From NCBI GenBank assembly GCA_018267215.1, contig JAFDYX010000021.1, forward strand, positions 186,001 to 250,000: a DNA stretch of 64,000 nucleotides. Reading direction: 5' to 3'. Numbering within the stretch: position 1 is the stretch's first letter; each line of letters begins with the position of its first letter. A model generated the notes under the pieces. That model saw only the letters and a list, made by a program, of their open reading frames with translations, had not been told where the DNA came from and searched no databases. Origin of the DNA: Bacteroidota bacterium (GTDB lineage Bacteria > Bacteroidota > Bacteroidia > Cytophagales > Cyclobacteriaceae). Positions 25,911 to 34,239 of this stretch are shown piece by piece. The position numbers were made by a program, and so were the translations under genes.

Positions 25911-27056
25911 GGTCTCCACCAACTTCATCAGATCCTTTTCGGAATTATAGAGGTATGGCGACACGCGCAGTGCTTCTCCGCGAACTGAAACGGCAATCTT
26001 GTTCTCTTTCAATTTTGCCCTCACTTCTCGGATGGATTTTTGTTGTGGCAGACGGATACCGAATAAATGGTGGCCGCGCTGCTCTTCTCTTTCAATCCAA
26101 TAGCCTGCTTCGCGAAGGCGGGTTATAGGCCGGGCAGAAATTTTTTGACAATATTCTTGAATGCGCCCGGGAGTCCATTGGTTGATCTGCTTCAGTGCAG
26201 CAGTCATCATCGGCACCAAAATAAAATTGCTGCGTTCGCCTACATCGTAACGCAATGCCCCGGGCTGGTAATTTGCTTCATAGGTTACCAGACCAGAAAA
26301 GTCTTCGCTGTTTTTTCTGTTGATCCAATTCTCTTCAATCGGAATTCCCTGATCGAAATAATTTCCGTAGTAGGCCAAGCCGATGGCATAAGGACCCAGC
26401 AGCCATTTATAGCCACCACAAATCAATGCATCGGGCTGAATCGTGCGGACATCGAAAGGCAAAGCGCCCACGCTTTGTGTGCCATCTATCACTAACAGCG
26501 CGCCTACTTCGCGGGTTCGTTTTCGTATCTTCATCAAATCAAACTTAGTTCCATCAGCCCAATGCACATGGCCGAGCGCTACAAGCCGCGTAGCCGAATC
26601 AATGGAGTCTAAAATTTTTTCGTTCCAAATTTTTCCACGATCTTCTAAAAACGAAGGCGGATGGATTGTTTTGATGCTCGCCCCGCTTTCTTTCGATAAA
26701 TTCATCCATGGGTAAACGTTGCTGGGAAATTGCTCGGCTGCCACAATCAGGTTTTCTCCTCGCTTCAGTTTTATATTTTTTGCCGCATTGGCTAACCCAT
26801 ACGATGCTGAAGGGATAATGGCAATTTGATTTTTATTTTTTGCATTGATCAGTTGGGCAAACTCCGATCGCAACTCATCTGCTCCTGTAAAAAAATCTCC
26901 GGAGGAAAGAAAAGAAGGGTTTCTTTTAGAAAGAAGACCTTGAATCCCTGCTTTCTCCACCGACTTCAAAAGTGGAGACATGTAGGCACAGTTAAGATAT
27001 ACCGATTGTGCCGGCAGAGAGAATTTTTTTCGTTGGTGAGGCAAGTTTTTCATCAT
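25899..27056 (-). CDS. Class V aminotransferase-like PLP enzyme
   Basis: A 385-residue fold-type I PLP enzyme from ATG 27056. Landmarks: YLNCAYMSPL near the N-terminus, the HVHWADGTKFD segment with the cofactor-stacking His, the VIDGTQSVGALPFDV strand with PLP-binding Asp and Gln, and the lysine loop GGYKWLLGPYAIG. The family includes cysteine desulfurases, isopenicillin N epimerase-like and kynureninase-like enzymes. There is no conserved Cys loop of SufS near the C-terminus, so desulfurase activity is not supported. A TTG at 27062 would add two residues. Divergent from the small gene at 27146. Reaction unknown. Confidence 0.88.
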   Translation of the reverse strand: MMKNLPHQRKKFSLPAQSVYLNCAYMSPLLKSVEKAGIQGLLSKRNPSFLSSGDFFTGADELRSEFAQLINAKNKNQIAIIPSASYGLANAAKNIKLKRGENLIVAAEQFPSNVYPWMNLSKESGASIKTIHPPSFLEDRGKIWNEKILDSIDSATRLVALGHVHWADGTKFDLMKIRKRTREVGALLVIDGTQSVGALPFDVRTIQPDALICGGYKWLLGPYAIGLAYYGNYFDQGIPIEENWINRKNSEDFSGLVTYEANYQPGALRYDVGERSNFILVPMMTAALKQINQWTPGRIQEYCQKISARPITRLREAGYWIEREEQRGHHLFGIRLPQQKSIREVRAKLKENKIAVSVRGEALRVSPYLYNSEKDLMKLVETLIF

Positions 27057-27106
27057 CTTCAAAATTAACTTGTTTGTTGAATCATTTTCTATGAAATATT
27101 TTGAAC

Positions 27107-27131
27107 ACCGGGTTACCCTTTACTGCCCGGT
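27107..27131. repeat. Inverted repeat in the leader of a small gene
   Basis: ACCGGG (27107-27112) and CCCGGT (27126-27131) pair across a 13-nt loop, 14 nt before the ATG at 27146. It could form a leader hairpin; with six pairs it may also be chance. Confidence 0.35.
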
Positions 27132-27145
27132 ACAATTAAACAAAA

Positions 27146-27370
27146 ATGTCTGATATGAGGGTGCCTGCAGAATATTTCAGAGGAATAGAGTATGTTCAGA
27201 TTTCTTCTTTGCCTTACGAGCAGCAAAAGTTTATCCGGGAATCTGTTTCTTATAAATCCATTATCACCATCCTGAAAGAGGATGAGTTCATCCACGACTG
27301 CCTCCAATACCAGCACTATCTTTTATGGTATGAAAATGAGTTTAAAGTGAAAAACGCAGAGGCAGCCTGA
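27146..27370 (+). CDS. Small conserved-looking protein, unknown function
   Basis: A 74-residue soluble protein, acidic and aromatic-rich (YFRGIEYVQISSLPYEQQ near the start; six or more Tyr and several Phe), with no signal peptide, membrane segment, Cys pair or zinc motif. I do not recognise it. It has its own ATG, 83-89 nt of divergent leader separating it from the PLP enzyme, and a leader hairpin. It ends 9 nt before the convergent NMO-like gene, a gap consistent with a real gene in this densely packed region. Regular predicted helices and strands favour a real protein over a chance frame. Confidence 0.65.
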   Translation: MSDMRVPAEYFRGIEYVQISSLPYEQQKFIRESVSYKSIITILKEDEFIHDCLQYQHYLLWYENEFKVKNAEAA

Positions 27371-27379
27371 ACTTCTGCT

Positions 27380-28318
27380 TTATATCTGCAAAGATTTTTT
27401 TGCTGAAAGATATTCGTTCCACAGTTCTCGCAAAATGGCTGCTGCCGGTTCTATCTCTTTTATAAACGAAGCGCCCTGCCCCACTTCCAGCTCTCCTTCA
27501 TCCAAATCGCCTTCAAAAATTCCGCGCTTCGCTCTTCCTTTCCCTAACATCATTTTCAATTCCTCAGCCGAAGCACCGGCTTTCTCTGCTTCTGCTACTT
27601 GCTGATAAAAATTATTTTTTATTAACCGTACCGGGGTGAGTTGCTTCAGCGAAAGCATCGTTTCTCCTTCTGCCAGGCTAACTATTTTTCTTTTATAATT
27701 TTCATGGGCGGATGACTCTGCACTTGCCGCAAACCGTGTTCCTACCTGCACCCCATCGGCACCCAGTGCCTCTGCCGCCAGCATCGCTCTGCCGGAGGCA
27801 ATGCCGCCCGCTGCGATAACAGGTATTTTCACGCTGTCGCGCACCAAGGGCATCAAACACAATGTAGTGGTTTCTTCACGGCCGTTATGCCCTCCGGCCT
27901 CAAAGCCTTCGGCTACTACGGCATCTACACCTGCCTCTTCACTTTTTTTTGCGAAACGCGAACTGGACACCACATGCACAACCGTTACTCCGCGATCTTT
28001 TAAAAAACCAGTCCAGGCTTTGGGGTTGCCCGCAGAGGTAAACACAATTTTCACTTGCTCGCTGGCAATTATTGTCATCAGTTTTTCAATTTCAGGATAA
28101 AGCAACGGCACATTTACCCCAAATGGGTTGGCCGTAGCATTTTTGCATTTTTGGATATGTTCTTTGAGCACTTCGGGGCGCATAGAGCCCGCACCAATCA
28201 ACCCCAAACCACCCGCATTGCTGACGGCCGAAGCCAGCCGCCAACCGCTGCACCAAACCATGCCGGCTTGTACAATGGGGTATTGAATATTAAATAGTTT
28301 TTGAATGGTAAAAGCCAT
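27380..28318 (-). CDS. Nitronate monooxygenase / FabK-like FMN oxidoreductase
   Basis: A 312-residue TIM-barrel flavoprotein. Features: PIVQAGMVWCSGWRLA at the N-terminus, the VVAEGFEAGGHNGR loop with the conserved His of nitronate monooxygenases, and FMN phosphate-binding strands IPVIAAGGIASGRA and GADGVQVGTRFAASAES. The family covers nitronate monooxygenase, enoyl-ACP reductase II (FabK) and related dehydrogenases; sequence alone does not separate these here. Cytoplasmic, monocistronic as far as can be seen, with its promoter in the AT-rich region 28319-28606. Confidence 0.9.
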   Translation of the reverse strand: MAFTIQKLFNIQYPIVQAGMVWCSGWRLASAVSNAGGLGLIGAGSMRPEVLKEHIQKCKNATANPFGVNVPLLYPEIEKLMTIIASEQVKIVFTSAGNPKAWTGFLKDRGVTVVHVVSSSRFAKKSEEAGVDAVVAEGFEAGGHNGREETTTLCLMPLVRDSVKIPVIAAGGIASGRAMLAAEALGADGVQVGTRFAASAESSAHENYKRKIVSLAEGETMLSLKQLTPVRLIKNNFYQQVAEAEKAGASAEELKMMLGKGRAKRGIFEGDLDEGELEVGQGASFIKEIEPAAAILRELWNEYLSAKKSLQI

Positions 28319-28606
28319 GCCTAAATGTAAAACAAATCACAATTTATCAATCCGGGTTTCCGGCTGTGCTAAAAACATGTTTTATTTGTGCCCACTCATG
28401 CTTTTCAAGTTATCCACAAACTAAGAATTGAAAAAAATGTATGTAAATTATTGTAAATCAGTCGCTTAATTGATGTAAAATGGTCAATGTTGATAAATGT
28501 CTGTTTTTGTGGAATTCTTTTGCTCGAAAATGTAAACCCCTGAATTTTACGATATTAACCAATTAATTTCACCGATCTTACATAGCCGTTAAGCTTATAA
28601 TATTTG
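28319..28606. other. AT-rich divergent intergenic region
   Basis: 288 nt without a gene between the NMO-like gene (minus) and the TlpA-like gene (plus). It holds one perfect DnaA-box 9-mer and four TGTAAA copies (28442, 28452, 28474, 28531), and is clearly AT-rich. Two promoters are expected but I see no full TTTG/TAnnTTTG pair; a near match (TA-N3-TTTG) sits at 28598-28606 directly on the start region. No ORF of note. Confidence 0.6.
28410..28418 (+). promoter_or_regulatory. Perfect DnaA-box 9-mer
   Basis: TTATCCACA is an exact match to the strong E. coli-type DnaA box, in the AT-rich intergenic region. Only one perfect copy was seen, so an origin is not claimed; DnaA-dependent regulation or chance are alternatives. 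Confidence 0.35.
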
Positions 28607-29080
28607 ATGCCTGACATGAGAGTAATCGTTTTCTTCTTTTGTTTTTTCATCTTCTATTCAGCCTCATCGCAGGAACTGATTAAGCTGAAAGACCTTCAAA
28701 AAATAATTAACTCCCCTCAGCAAACTACTATCATCAATTTTTGGGCTACCTGGTGCGCTCCTTGTGTAAAAGAACTGCCCTATTTTGAAGCATTAAATAG
28801 AGAAAATAAAAACGTGAGGGTATTGTTGGTAAGTATGGATTACGACTTAGACCCCAACCCCGAAAAAGTGAAGCGCTTTGTAGCGCGAAAAAATATAAAA
28901 TCCAAAGTGCTGATCTTAACCGAAGAGAACCCCGTTTCGTGGATTGACAAAATAGACAAAAACTGGAGCGGTGCACTGCCCACCACCCTTTTCATCAGCC
29001 CAACACATCAACGGAAATTATTTCAGGGCGAATTAAAGGAAGGTGACTTGGAAAAATATGTTAACGAAATAAGCCAATGA
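28607..29080 (+). CDS. TlpA-like periplasmic thioredoxin-fold protein
   Basis: A 157-residue exported thiol-disulfide protein. The N-terminal hydrophobic segment is a signal peptide ending near SSQ. The thioredoxin fold follows, with the active site WATWCAPC (CxxC) and a cis-Pro-like ALPTTLFI strand. Such TlpA/ResA-like proteins reduce or isomerise periplasmic disulfides, for example during cytochrome c maturation. ATG 28607 was used; an in-frame ATG at 28616 (MRVIVFFF) gives an equally good signal peptide. Its stop overlaps the cyclophilin start (ATGA), and a third redox gene follows, so the three form one envelope-folding operon. Confidence 0.88.
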   Translation: MPDMRVIVFFFCFFIFYSASSQELIKLKDLQKIINSPQQTTIINFWATWCAPCVKELPYFEALNRENKNVRVLLVSMDYDLDPNPEKVKRFVARKNIKSKVLILTEENPVSWIDKIDKNWSGALPTTLFISPTHQRKLFQGELKEGDLEKYVNEISQ

Positions 29081-29763
29081 AAGAATCTATAAAAATACTT
29101 GCTTTCTTTTTTATGCTGGCTTTCTTATCCGGCTGCATGAAGAAAGATGTTGTACTTATTACCAACCAAAACAAGCTACAGGTATTGACCGAGTACGGAA
29201 AACAAAACCCTGAAAAAAAAGTAATGATAGAAACCGGCTTCGGTAACATCACCATCCGGTTGTATGACGAAACCCCGTTGCACCGGGCTAATTTTGTGAA
29301 GTTGATAAAAGACGGGTATTACGATGATAACGCAGAGTTTTATCGCGTGGTAGAAAACTTTGTGGTGCAAGGTGGTGTTCCGCAGAAGAAATTGGATTAC
29401 ACCATACCGGCCGAGTTTAACCCGGCTTACTTCCACAAAAAAGGTGCGTTGGCCATGGCGCGGCTGGATGAAAATAACCCGGGTAAAGAATCATCATCTA
29501 CTGAGTTTTATTTTGTGCACGGCAGTAAATATGCCGATTGGGAATTTGCCGATGAAGAAAAAGAACTGGGGCTGCATCTTCCGCCCAATCAAAAACAAAT
29601 TTATACAACCTTGGGGGGCGAGATGTCGTTGGATGGCAAATACACCGTCTTTGGCGAAATAGTGGAGGGGCTTGATGTCATTGATAAAATTGCTACCGTG
29701 CGCGTGTATGTAGAAAAACCTTATAAAAAAGTACCATTTAAAATTCGAGTAGAAAATAATTAA
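29077..29763 (+). CDS. Lipoprotein peptidyl-prolyl isomerase, cyclophilin type
   Basis: A 228-residue cyclophilin with a lipoprotein signal (LSGCMKK, Cys about 20). Cyclophilin core about residues 48-225: the catalytic region reads FYRVVENFVVQGG (equivalent to FHRVI and QGG), and further matches are SSTEFYFVHG and YTVFGEIVEGLDVIDKI. An insert of about 25 residues (WEFADEEKELGLHLPPNQ) after the FYFVHG strand is typical of Bacteroidota members. It would assist folding in the periplasm or at the outer membrane. It overlaps the TlpA-like gene by 4 nt and precedes the redoxin gene by 11 nt. Confidence 0.92.
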   Translation: MKESIKILAFFFMLAFLSGCMKKDVVLITNQNKLQVLTEYGKQNPEKKVMIETGFGNITIRLYDETPLHRANFVKLIKDGYYDDNAEFYRVVENFVVQGGVPQKKLDYTIPAEFNPAYFHKKGALAMARLDENNPGKESSSTEFYFVHGSKYADWEFADEEKELGLHLPPNQKQIYTTLGGEMSLDGKYTVFGEIVEGLDVIDKIATVRVYVEKPYKKVPFKIRVENN

Positions 29764-29774
29764 AAATAATTTTT

Positions 29775-30380
29775 ATGAAGCTGTTGATTTCTCTGTTGTT
29801 AGTTGGCCTGATCAGTTTTTCGTTTACAGAAAAAAAAGGTTATGACATAGGTGATGTGGTAACTGATTTTAAATTGAAAAATGTAGATGGCAGCATGGTG
29901 TCGTTGGCCGATTATAAACAGGCGAAGGGCTTCATCGTTATTTTTGATTGCAACACTTGTCCCGTATCAAAAGCATATAACGCTCGGATCATTGCATTGA
30001 ACAAAAAATATTTTTCGCAAGGCTTTCCAGTCATTCTGATCAATCCCAATTCTCCTGAGTTGGCCGAAGGTGAGTCGTTCAAAGAAATGGTTTCGTATGC
30101 CAAAGAAAAGAAATACAATTTCCCTTATCTGTATGATGAAACACAGGAGACTGTGCGCCAGTTTGGGGCAACCAACACGCCCCACGTTTTTGTGCTCAAC
30201 AAAACAGCGGCCGGACTGAAGGTGGCATACATTGGCGCTATTGACGACAATACCCGCCATGCAGACAAAGCCAAAAATCATTTCGTAGAAGATGCCGTCA
30301 ACAGTTTGCTGGCGAGAAAAGAGGTTGCCGTTACAAAAACTAAAGCGATCGGGTGCTCGGCAAAAATTAAAAATTCTTAA
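29775..30380 (+). CDS. Exported redoxin-domain (AhpC/TSA-like) protein
   Basis: A 201-residue thioredoxin-fold protein with an N-terminal signal peptide (about 1-18). The redoxin domain begins GDVVTDFKLKNVDG. The active-site loop is FDCNTCPVSKAYN, a CxxC followed by Pro, the layout of the small group of redoxins with CxxCP motifs, rather than classic WCxxC thioredoxin. GATNTPHVFVL supplies the cis-Pro strand. A C-terminal GCSAKIKN motif gives a third Cys that might act as a resolving residue. Third gene of the thioredoxin-cyclophilin-redoxin operon; its stop is 4 nt from the convergent polyprenyl synthase stop. Confidence 0.85.
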   Translation: MKLLISLLLVGLISFSFTEKKGYDIGDVVTDFKLKNVDGSMVSLADYKQAKGFIVIFDCNTCPVSKAYNARIIALNKKYFSQGFPVILINPNSPELAEGESFKEMVSYAKEKKYNFPYLYDETQETVRQFGATNTPHVFVLNKTAAGLKVAYIGAIDDNTRHADKAKNHFVEDAVNSLLARKEVAVTKTKAIGCSAKIKNS

Positions 30381-30384
30381 ACCC

Positions 30385-31350
30385 CTACGACTGCCGGTCT
30401 ATCAGGTTTTTGGTAAACTCGCGCAAGGTGTTTGCCTTTTCTTTTTGTGAGAGCTGTGCCAATAGGGCAAATCCTTTGTTAAAATAATCATTCATCCGCT
30501 CGGTGGTAACCTCTCGAATTTTTAGGTCATCATAAATTTCGCGAACAGCCTTTATTTTTTCTGATGGCTTAAACTTTTTGGCGCTGATCAGCTTGTGTAA
30601 TTTTTCTTTTTGCTTGCCGTGTGCTTTTTTCATAGCCTGAGTTAGCAAAAATGTTTTTTTGTTTGCCAAAATGTCGCCACCCACCTGTTTGCCGAATTTT
30701 TTTTGGTCGGCATACACATCCAGCAGATCGTCTTTTAACTGAAATCCGATGCCTATATTAATTCCGAAATCTCGAAGCAGGTGCTGGTCTGCAACTGGCG
30801 CCTCAGCCAGTATGGCGCCCAATTCTAAACTAAAACCAAGCAGCACGGCTGTCTTTTGCCTGATCATGTTGATGTACTGACGCTCGGATATTTTTGAAGC
30901 GGTCTCAAACTCCATATCCCATTGCTGGCCTTCACACACCTCGGCTGCGCATTGGTTAAATCGCGATAGCACTTGTTTAAGTTTATTTTCTTCCAGCCCT
31001 AAAAACTGTTCATAAACTTTCACCAGCATCACATCGCCCGAAAGAATGGCCGTGCTGACGCTCCACTTCTGGTGTACCGTGGCTTTGCCGCGTCTGAGCG
31101 GAGCCTGATCCATAATGTCGTCATGCATCAGTGTAAAATTGTGAAACATTTCAATGGCTACAGCATACGGAACGACACGCTCAGCATCTGCACGATAAAC
31201 AGAATAAGATAATAAAGTGAGTAGCGGTCGGATGCGCTTTCCGCCTAATGTTAAAATATATCGGATCGGTTCATATAACGACCGTGGTGCTGACCCAAAT
31301 TTTTTCTTTCTGATCTCCGCTTCAATCTGTGCAATGTATTTTTCTACCAT
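30385..31350 (-). CDS. Polyprenyl diphosphate synthase
   Basis: A 321-residue trans-isoprenyl diphosphate synthase that condenses isopentenyl diphosphate with allylic diphosphates. Hallmarks: GGKRIRP (36-42), the first Asp-rich motif HDDIMD (D77, D78, D81) and the second, LKDDLLD (D207, D208, D211). Product chain length is not certain; the residues before the first motif (EMFHNFTLMHD) include Phe at position 72, which hints at a short- to medium-chain product. Its start overlaps the RNase R stop by 7 nt. The product could feed quinone tails, undecaprenyl carriers or the UbiA prenyltransferase at 62040. Confidence 0.92.
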   Translation of the reverse strand: MVEKYIAQIEAEIRKKKFGSAPRSLYEPIRYILTLGGKRIRPLLTLLSYSVYRADAERVVPYAVAIEMFHNFTLMHDDIMDQAPLRRGKATVHQKWSVSTAILSGDVMLVKVYEQFLGLEENKLKQVLSRFNQCAAEVCEGQQWDMEFETASKISERQYINMIRQKTAVLLGFSLELGAILAEAPVADQHLLRDFGINIGIGFQLKDDLLDVYADQKKFGKQVGGDILANKKTFLLTQAMKKAHGKQKEKLHKLISAKKFKPSEKIKAVREIYDDLKIREVTTERMNDYFNKGFALLAQLSQKEKANTLREFTKNLIDRQS

Positions 31351-33506
31351 TCTTTTTCGTCTTCAAAAATCAGATCAATAACACGTCTGTCCACATCGGT
31401 TTTTTTTACCCGCACCTCTACCTCGTCTCCCAGTCTGTAAATCTTGTTCCTCCTTCTGCCGATGATGCGGTGGTTGCGCTCATCATATTCATAGAAATCG
31501 TCTTTCATATCGGCCAGGCGCACCATGCCTTCGCATTTTGTTTCTACAATCTCTACAAAAATTCCGAAGTCAGTTACACCTGTAATAATTCCATCATACA
31601 TTTTATTTTCAGCCATGCTCATGAATTCTACTTGCTTGTATTTGATGCTGGCTCGTTCCGCATCGGCCGCTCTTTTTTCGCGTTCGCTGCTGTGGCGGCA
31701 GCGTTGTTCGTATTCTTCTTTGCTTGCCGATTTACCTCCATCCAGATAATGCTGCAGCAACCGGTGCACCATCATATCAGGATATCTGCGAATGGGCGAA
31801 GTAAAATGTGTATAGTGTGGAAAGGCCAGCCCGAAATGCCCTCGCGGTTCGGTAGTATATGTAGCTTTCGCCATGGCCCGAACGGCTAATGACTGTAGCA
31901 CATTTTGTTCCGGTTTACCTTCAATCTCTTCCATCAGTTTGTTGAGCGAGTGGGAAATTGTGTGTTCGTCAGGATTGATTTTATGTCCAAACTGTTTGGC
32001 AAACAAAGAAAAGTCTCGTAATCTATCAGGGTCGGGCGAATCGTGAACACGGTAAACAAAAGTATTAGTGCCCTCGCTCTTTTTCATTTTAAAAATAAAA
32101 GTAGCCACCGCACGGTTGGCCAGCAGCATAAACTCTTCAATCAGTTTGTGTGCCTCTTTCCTGATTTTAGGAACTACCGCCAAAGGCTTGCCGGCTGCAT
32201 CAAGTTTAAATTTTACTTCTGTGGTTTCAAAATTAACGGCTCCTTTGGAAAAGCGCTCTTTGCGGAGAAGCCCTGCCAACGAGTTAAGTATTTTTAATTC
32301 GTCTGCAAATTTTCCTTTGCCGGCCTCTATCACTTCCTGAGCCTGTTCGTATGAAAAGCGATAGTCTGAGTGAATGGCTGTACGGCCAAACCATTCTTTC
32401 GTGATGTGGGCGTGGTCGTCTATTTCAAAGACTGCGGCAAAAGTAAGTTTATCTTCATTTGGCCGGAGTGAGCACAGTTGGTTACTTAATTTTTCGGGTA
32501 GCATCGGCACCGTGCGGTCCACCAGATAAACCGATGTGGCACGGTCGTAGGCATCTTCATCGAGCGATGTGCCCGATGTTACGTAGTGCGTAACATCGGC
32601 AATATGTACGCCAATTTCATAATGACCATTCTCTAATTTTTTAAATGAGATAGCATCGTCAAAATCTTTGGCGTCTTCGGGGTCGATGGTAAACGTAAGT
32701 GTATCCCGGAAATCTCTGCGATTTTTTATTTCGGAAGGAGAAATTTCGTCTTTAATTTTTTCTGATTCGTTCAATACTTTTTCAGGGAAGCGAAAAGGCA
32801 GATCGAACTCCGCCATGATGGAATGGATCTCTGCTTCATTTTCGCCTGTCTTCCCCAGAATTTCGATGACCTTGGCCTCCGGGTTTTTGTCTCCTTCAGG
32901 CCATCGGGTTACTTCAAATAGTACCTTATCATCATTTTTGGCTCGGCTGATATTTTCAGGGTGAACAAAAAAATCGGTATAAATTTTTTTAAAGTCTGGG
33001 ATGATGAAGGCATAGTTCTTCGACAGCTCTACGCGCCCCACAAAACGGTTGCGGCCTCGTTGCAAAATCTGAGTTACTCTTCCTTCGGGATGTTCGCCCA
33101 ATTTTTTGCTCAGCACCTCTACTTCTACTTTGTCGCCATGCAGCGCCCCGCGCAAATCGCGGGTATTGACATAAATATCTTTCTGATCTTCCGTGCCCGT
33201 GGCGATGTAGGCAAAGCGGGGGTTAACATGGTCAACCGTGCCGCTAATAGATTTTAGTTTTTGTGCGGTGGTATAGCTGCCATTGGATAGTCTTCTGACA
33301 CTCCCTTCGTCTGTCAGCGCTTCGAGCACATCAGAAACTTCGTTGACGGCAAACTTATTTTTTGCGCCCACTTTGCGGGCAATCTGTTTGAAGTCGAAAG
33401 CTTTGCCGGGGTTGTCGTTTAATAATTTGCTGACAGTACGATGAAAAGAATTTTTTTGTTCTTTTTCTTTCTTCGATTTTTTTTCTTTAAAATTTTTCTT
33501 TGACAC
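31344..33506 (-). CDS. rnr: Ribonuclease R
   Basis: A 720-residue 3'-5' exoribonuclease of the RNB family that degrades structured RNA. Lys-rich N-terminus (1-25), a winged-helix/HTH_12-like segment (about 25-85), cold-shock domains (about 85-230), the RNB catalytic domain with TIDPEDAKDFDDAISF carrying the metal-binding Asp residues, the YTHFTSPIRRYPDMMVH signature, and an S1 domain (about 620-710, starting YDGIITGVTDFGIFVE). The start is GTG 33506; no nearby ATG fits. It lies 13 nt after the exonuclease gene and overlaps the polyprenyl synthase gene by 7 nt. Confidence 0.95.
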   Translation of the reverse strand: MSKKNFKEKKSKKEKEQKNSFHRTVSKLLNDNPGKAFDFKQIARKVGAKNKFAVNEVSDVLEALTDEGSVRRLSNGSYTTAQKLKSISGTVDHVNPRFAYIATGTEDQKDIYVNTRDLRGALHGDKVEVEVLSKKLGEHPEGRVTQILQRGRNRFVGRVELSKNYAFIIPDFKKIYTDFFVHPENISRAKNDDKVLFEVTRWPEGDKNPEAKVIEILGKTGENEAEIHSIMAEFDLPFRFPEKVLNESEKIKDEISPSEIKNRRDFRDTLTFTIDPEDAKDFDDAISFKKLENGHYEIGVHIADVTHYVTSGTSLDEDAYDRATSVYLVDRTVPMLPEKLSNQLCSLRPNEDKLTFAAVFEIDDHAHITKEWFGRTAIHSDYRFSYEQAQEVIEAGKGKFADELKILNSLAGLLRKERFSKGAVNFETTEVKFKLDAAGKPLAVVPKIRKEAHKLIEEFMLLANRAVATFIFKMKKSEGTNTFVYRVHDSPDPDRLRDFSLFAKQFGHKINPDEHTISHSLNKLMEEIEGKPEQNVLQSLAVRAMAKATYTTEPRGHFGLAFPHYTHFTSPIRRYPDMMVHRLLQHYLDGGKSASKEEYEQRCRHSSEREKRAADAERASIKYKQVEFMSMAENKMYDGIITGVTDFGIFVEIVETKCEGMVRLADMKDDFYEYDERNHRIIGRRRNKIYRLGDEVEVRVKKTDVDRRVIDLIFEDEKEW

Positions 33507-33519
33507 TTTAAATGGATAC

Positions 33520-34239
33520 TCAGGTGGAATAAATAATTTTTTCTTCAGGCAATGACGGTAAGTTCTTCATCTTCAAATATAATTGGGCTATAGCCACCAC
33601 ATCGGCCACACAATAGGTAGTAATCTTAGATAAGTTTTTTTCTTTGTAGTACACTTCGTTTACCTGACTGCCATCCATCGTGCCCTTGCTGGAGGGGATG
33701 TCGAACAGCGCCAGTAGCAAATCCAAAGAAGTATAGTGCTTGTTGTCTCCAAACTTCCACATCTCCATGGTATCAAGATGGGGCACTTCCCACGGCTTCT
33801 TTCCCGATAAATTTAGAAGTGGCGGGAGCGCAATTCCATTTACCAACATGCGCCTGCTGAGGTAAGGGAAATCAAATTCTTTTCCGTTATGTGCACAAAG
33901 TTTAATTTTAGCCGGATCAGCTTTGTCAATCAACGCCTTAAAATCTTCCAATACTTTTTTTTCGTCATGGCCGGAGTAGGCTTTTGTTTTCAGTAGCAAT
34001 TCTCCCTTTTCATTTTCAGAAAACCGGGCTACGGCTATGACAATCACTTTTCCAAACTCGGCATAAATGCCTGCGCGAAGTTGAAACAATTCCTCATCTG
34101 TCTGTCCTTCCTCGCGTTTAAAAAAATTTGCCTTTCGCGCCCATTGCGCCTTAAATCGCTCGGTTAGCTGCTGATAATTTTCCACGGCACCAATTGTTTC
34201 GATGTCGAGAAAAAGGATGTCGCGAAGATCTTGCTGCAT
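33520..34239 (-). CDS. 3'-5' exonuclease of the DnaQ/PolB-exo type
   Basis: A 239-residue DEDD-superfamily exonuclease (predicted 3'-5' exonuclease related to the DNA polymerase B exonuclease domain). Exo I: LFLDIET (D12, E14). Exo II: CAHNGKEFDFPYL. Exo III: TYCVADVVA (YxxxD). These three contain the metal-binding acidic residues. Common in Bacteroidota as a stand-alone protein; its substrate, DNA or RNA, is not established. It overlaps the sortilin-like gene stop by 1 nt (TGATG) and precedes rnr by 13 nt, so translational coupling with an RNA-decay gene is likely. Confidence 0.88.
   Translation of the reverse strand: MQQDLRDILFLDIETIGAVENYQQLTERFKAQWARKANFFKREEGQTDEELFQLRAGIYAEFGKVIVIAVARFSENEKGELLLKTKAYSGHDEKKVLEDFKALIDKADPAKIKLCAHNGKEFDFPYLSRRMLVNGIALPPLLNLSGKKPWEVPHLDTMEMWKFGDNKHYTSLDLLLALFDIPSSKGTMDGSQVNEVYYKEKNLSKITTYCVADVVAIAQLYLKMKNLPSLPEEKIIYST

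Noticed and set aside
28319-28606. Chromosomal origin of replication
   Set aside because: Only one perfect DnaA box and no cluster, no neighbouring dnaA, dnaN, gidA or parAB; kept as a finding, not a call.
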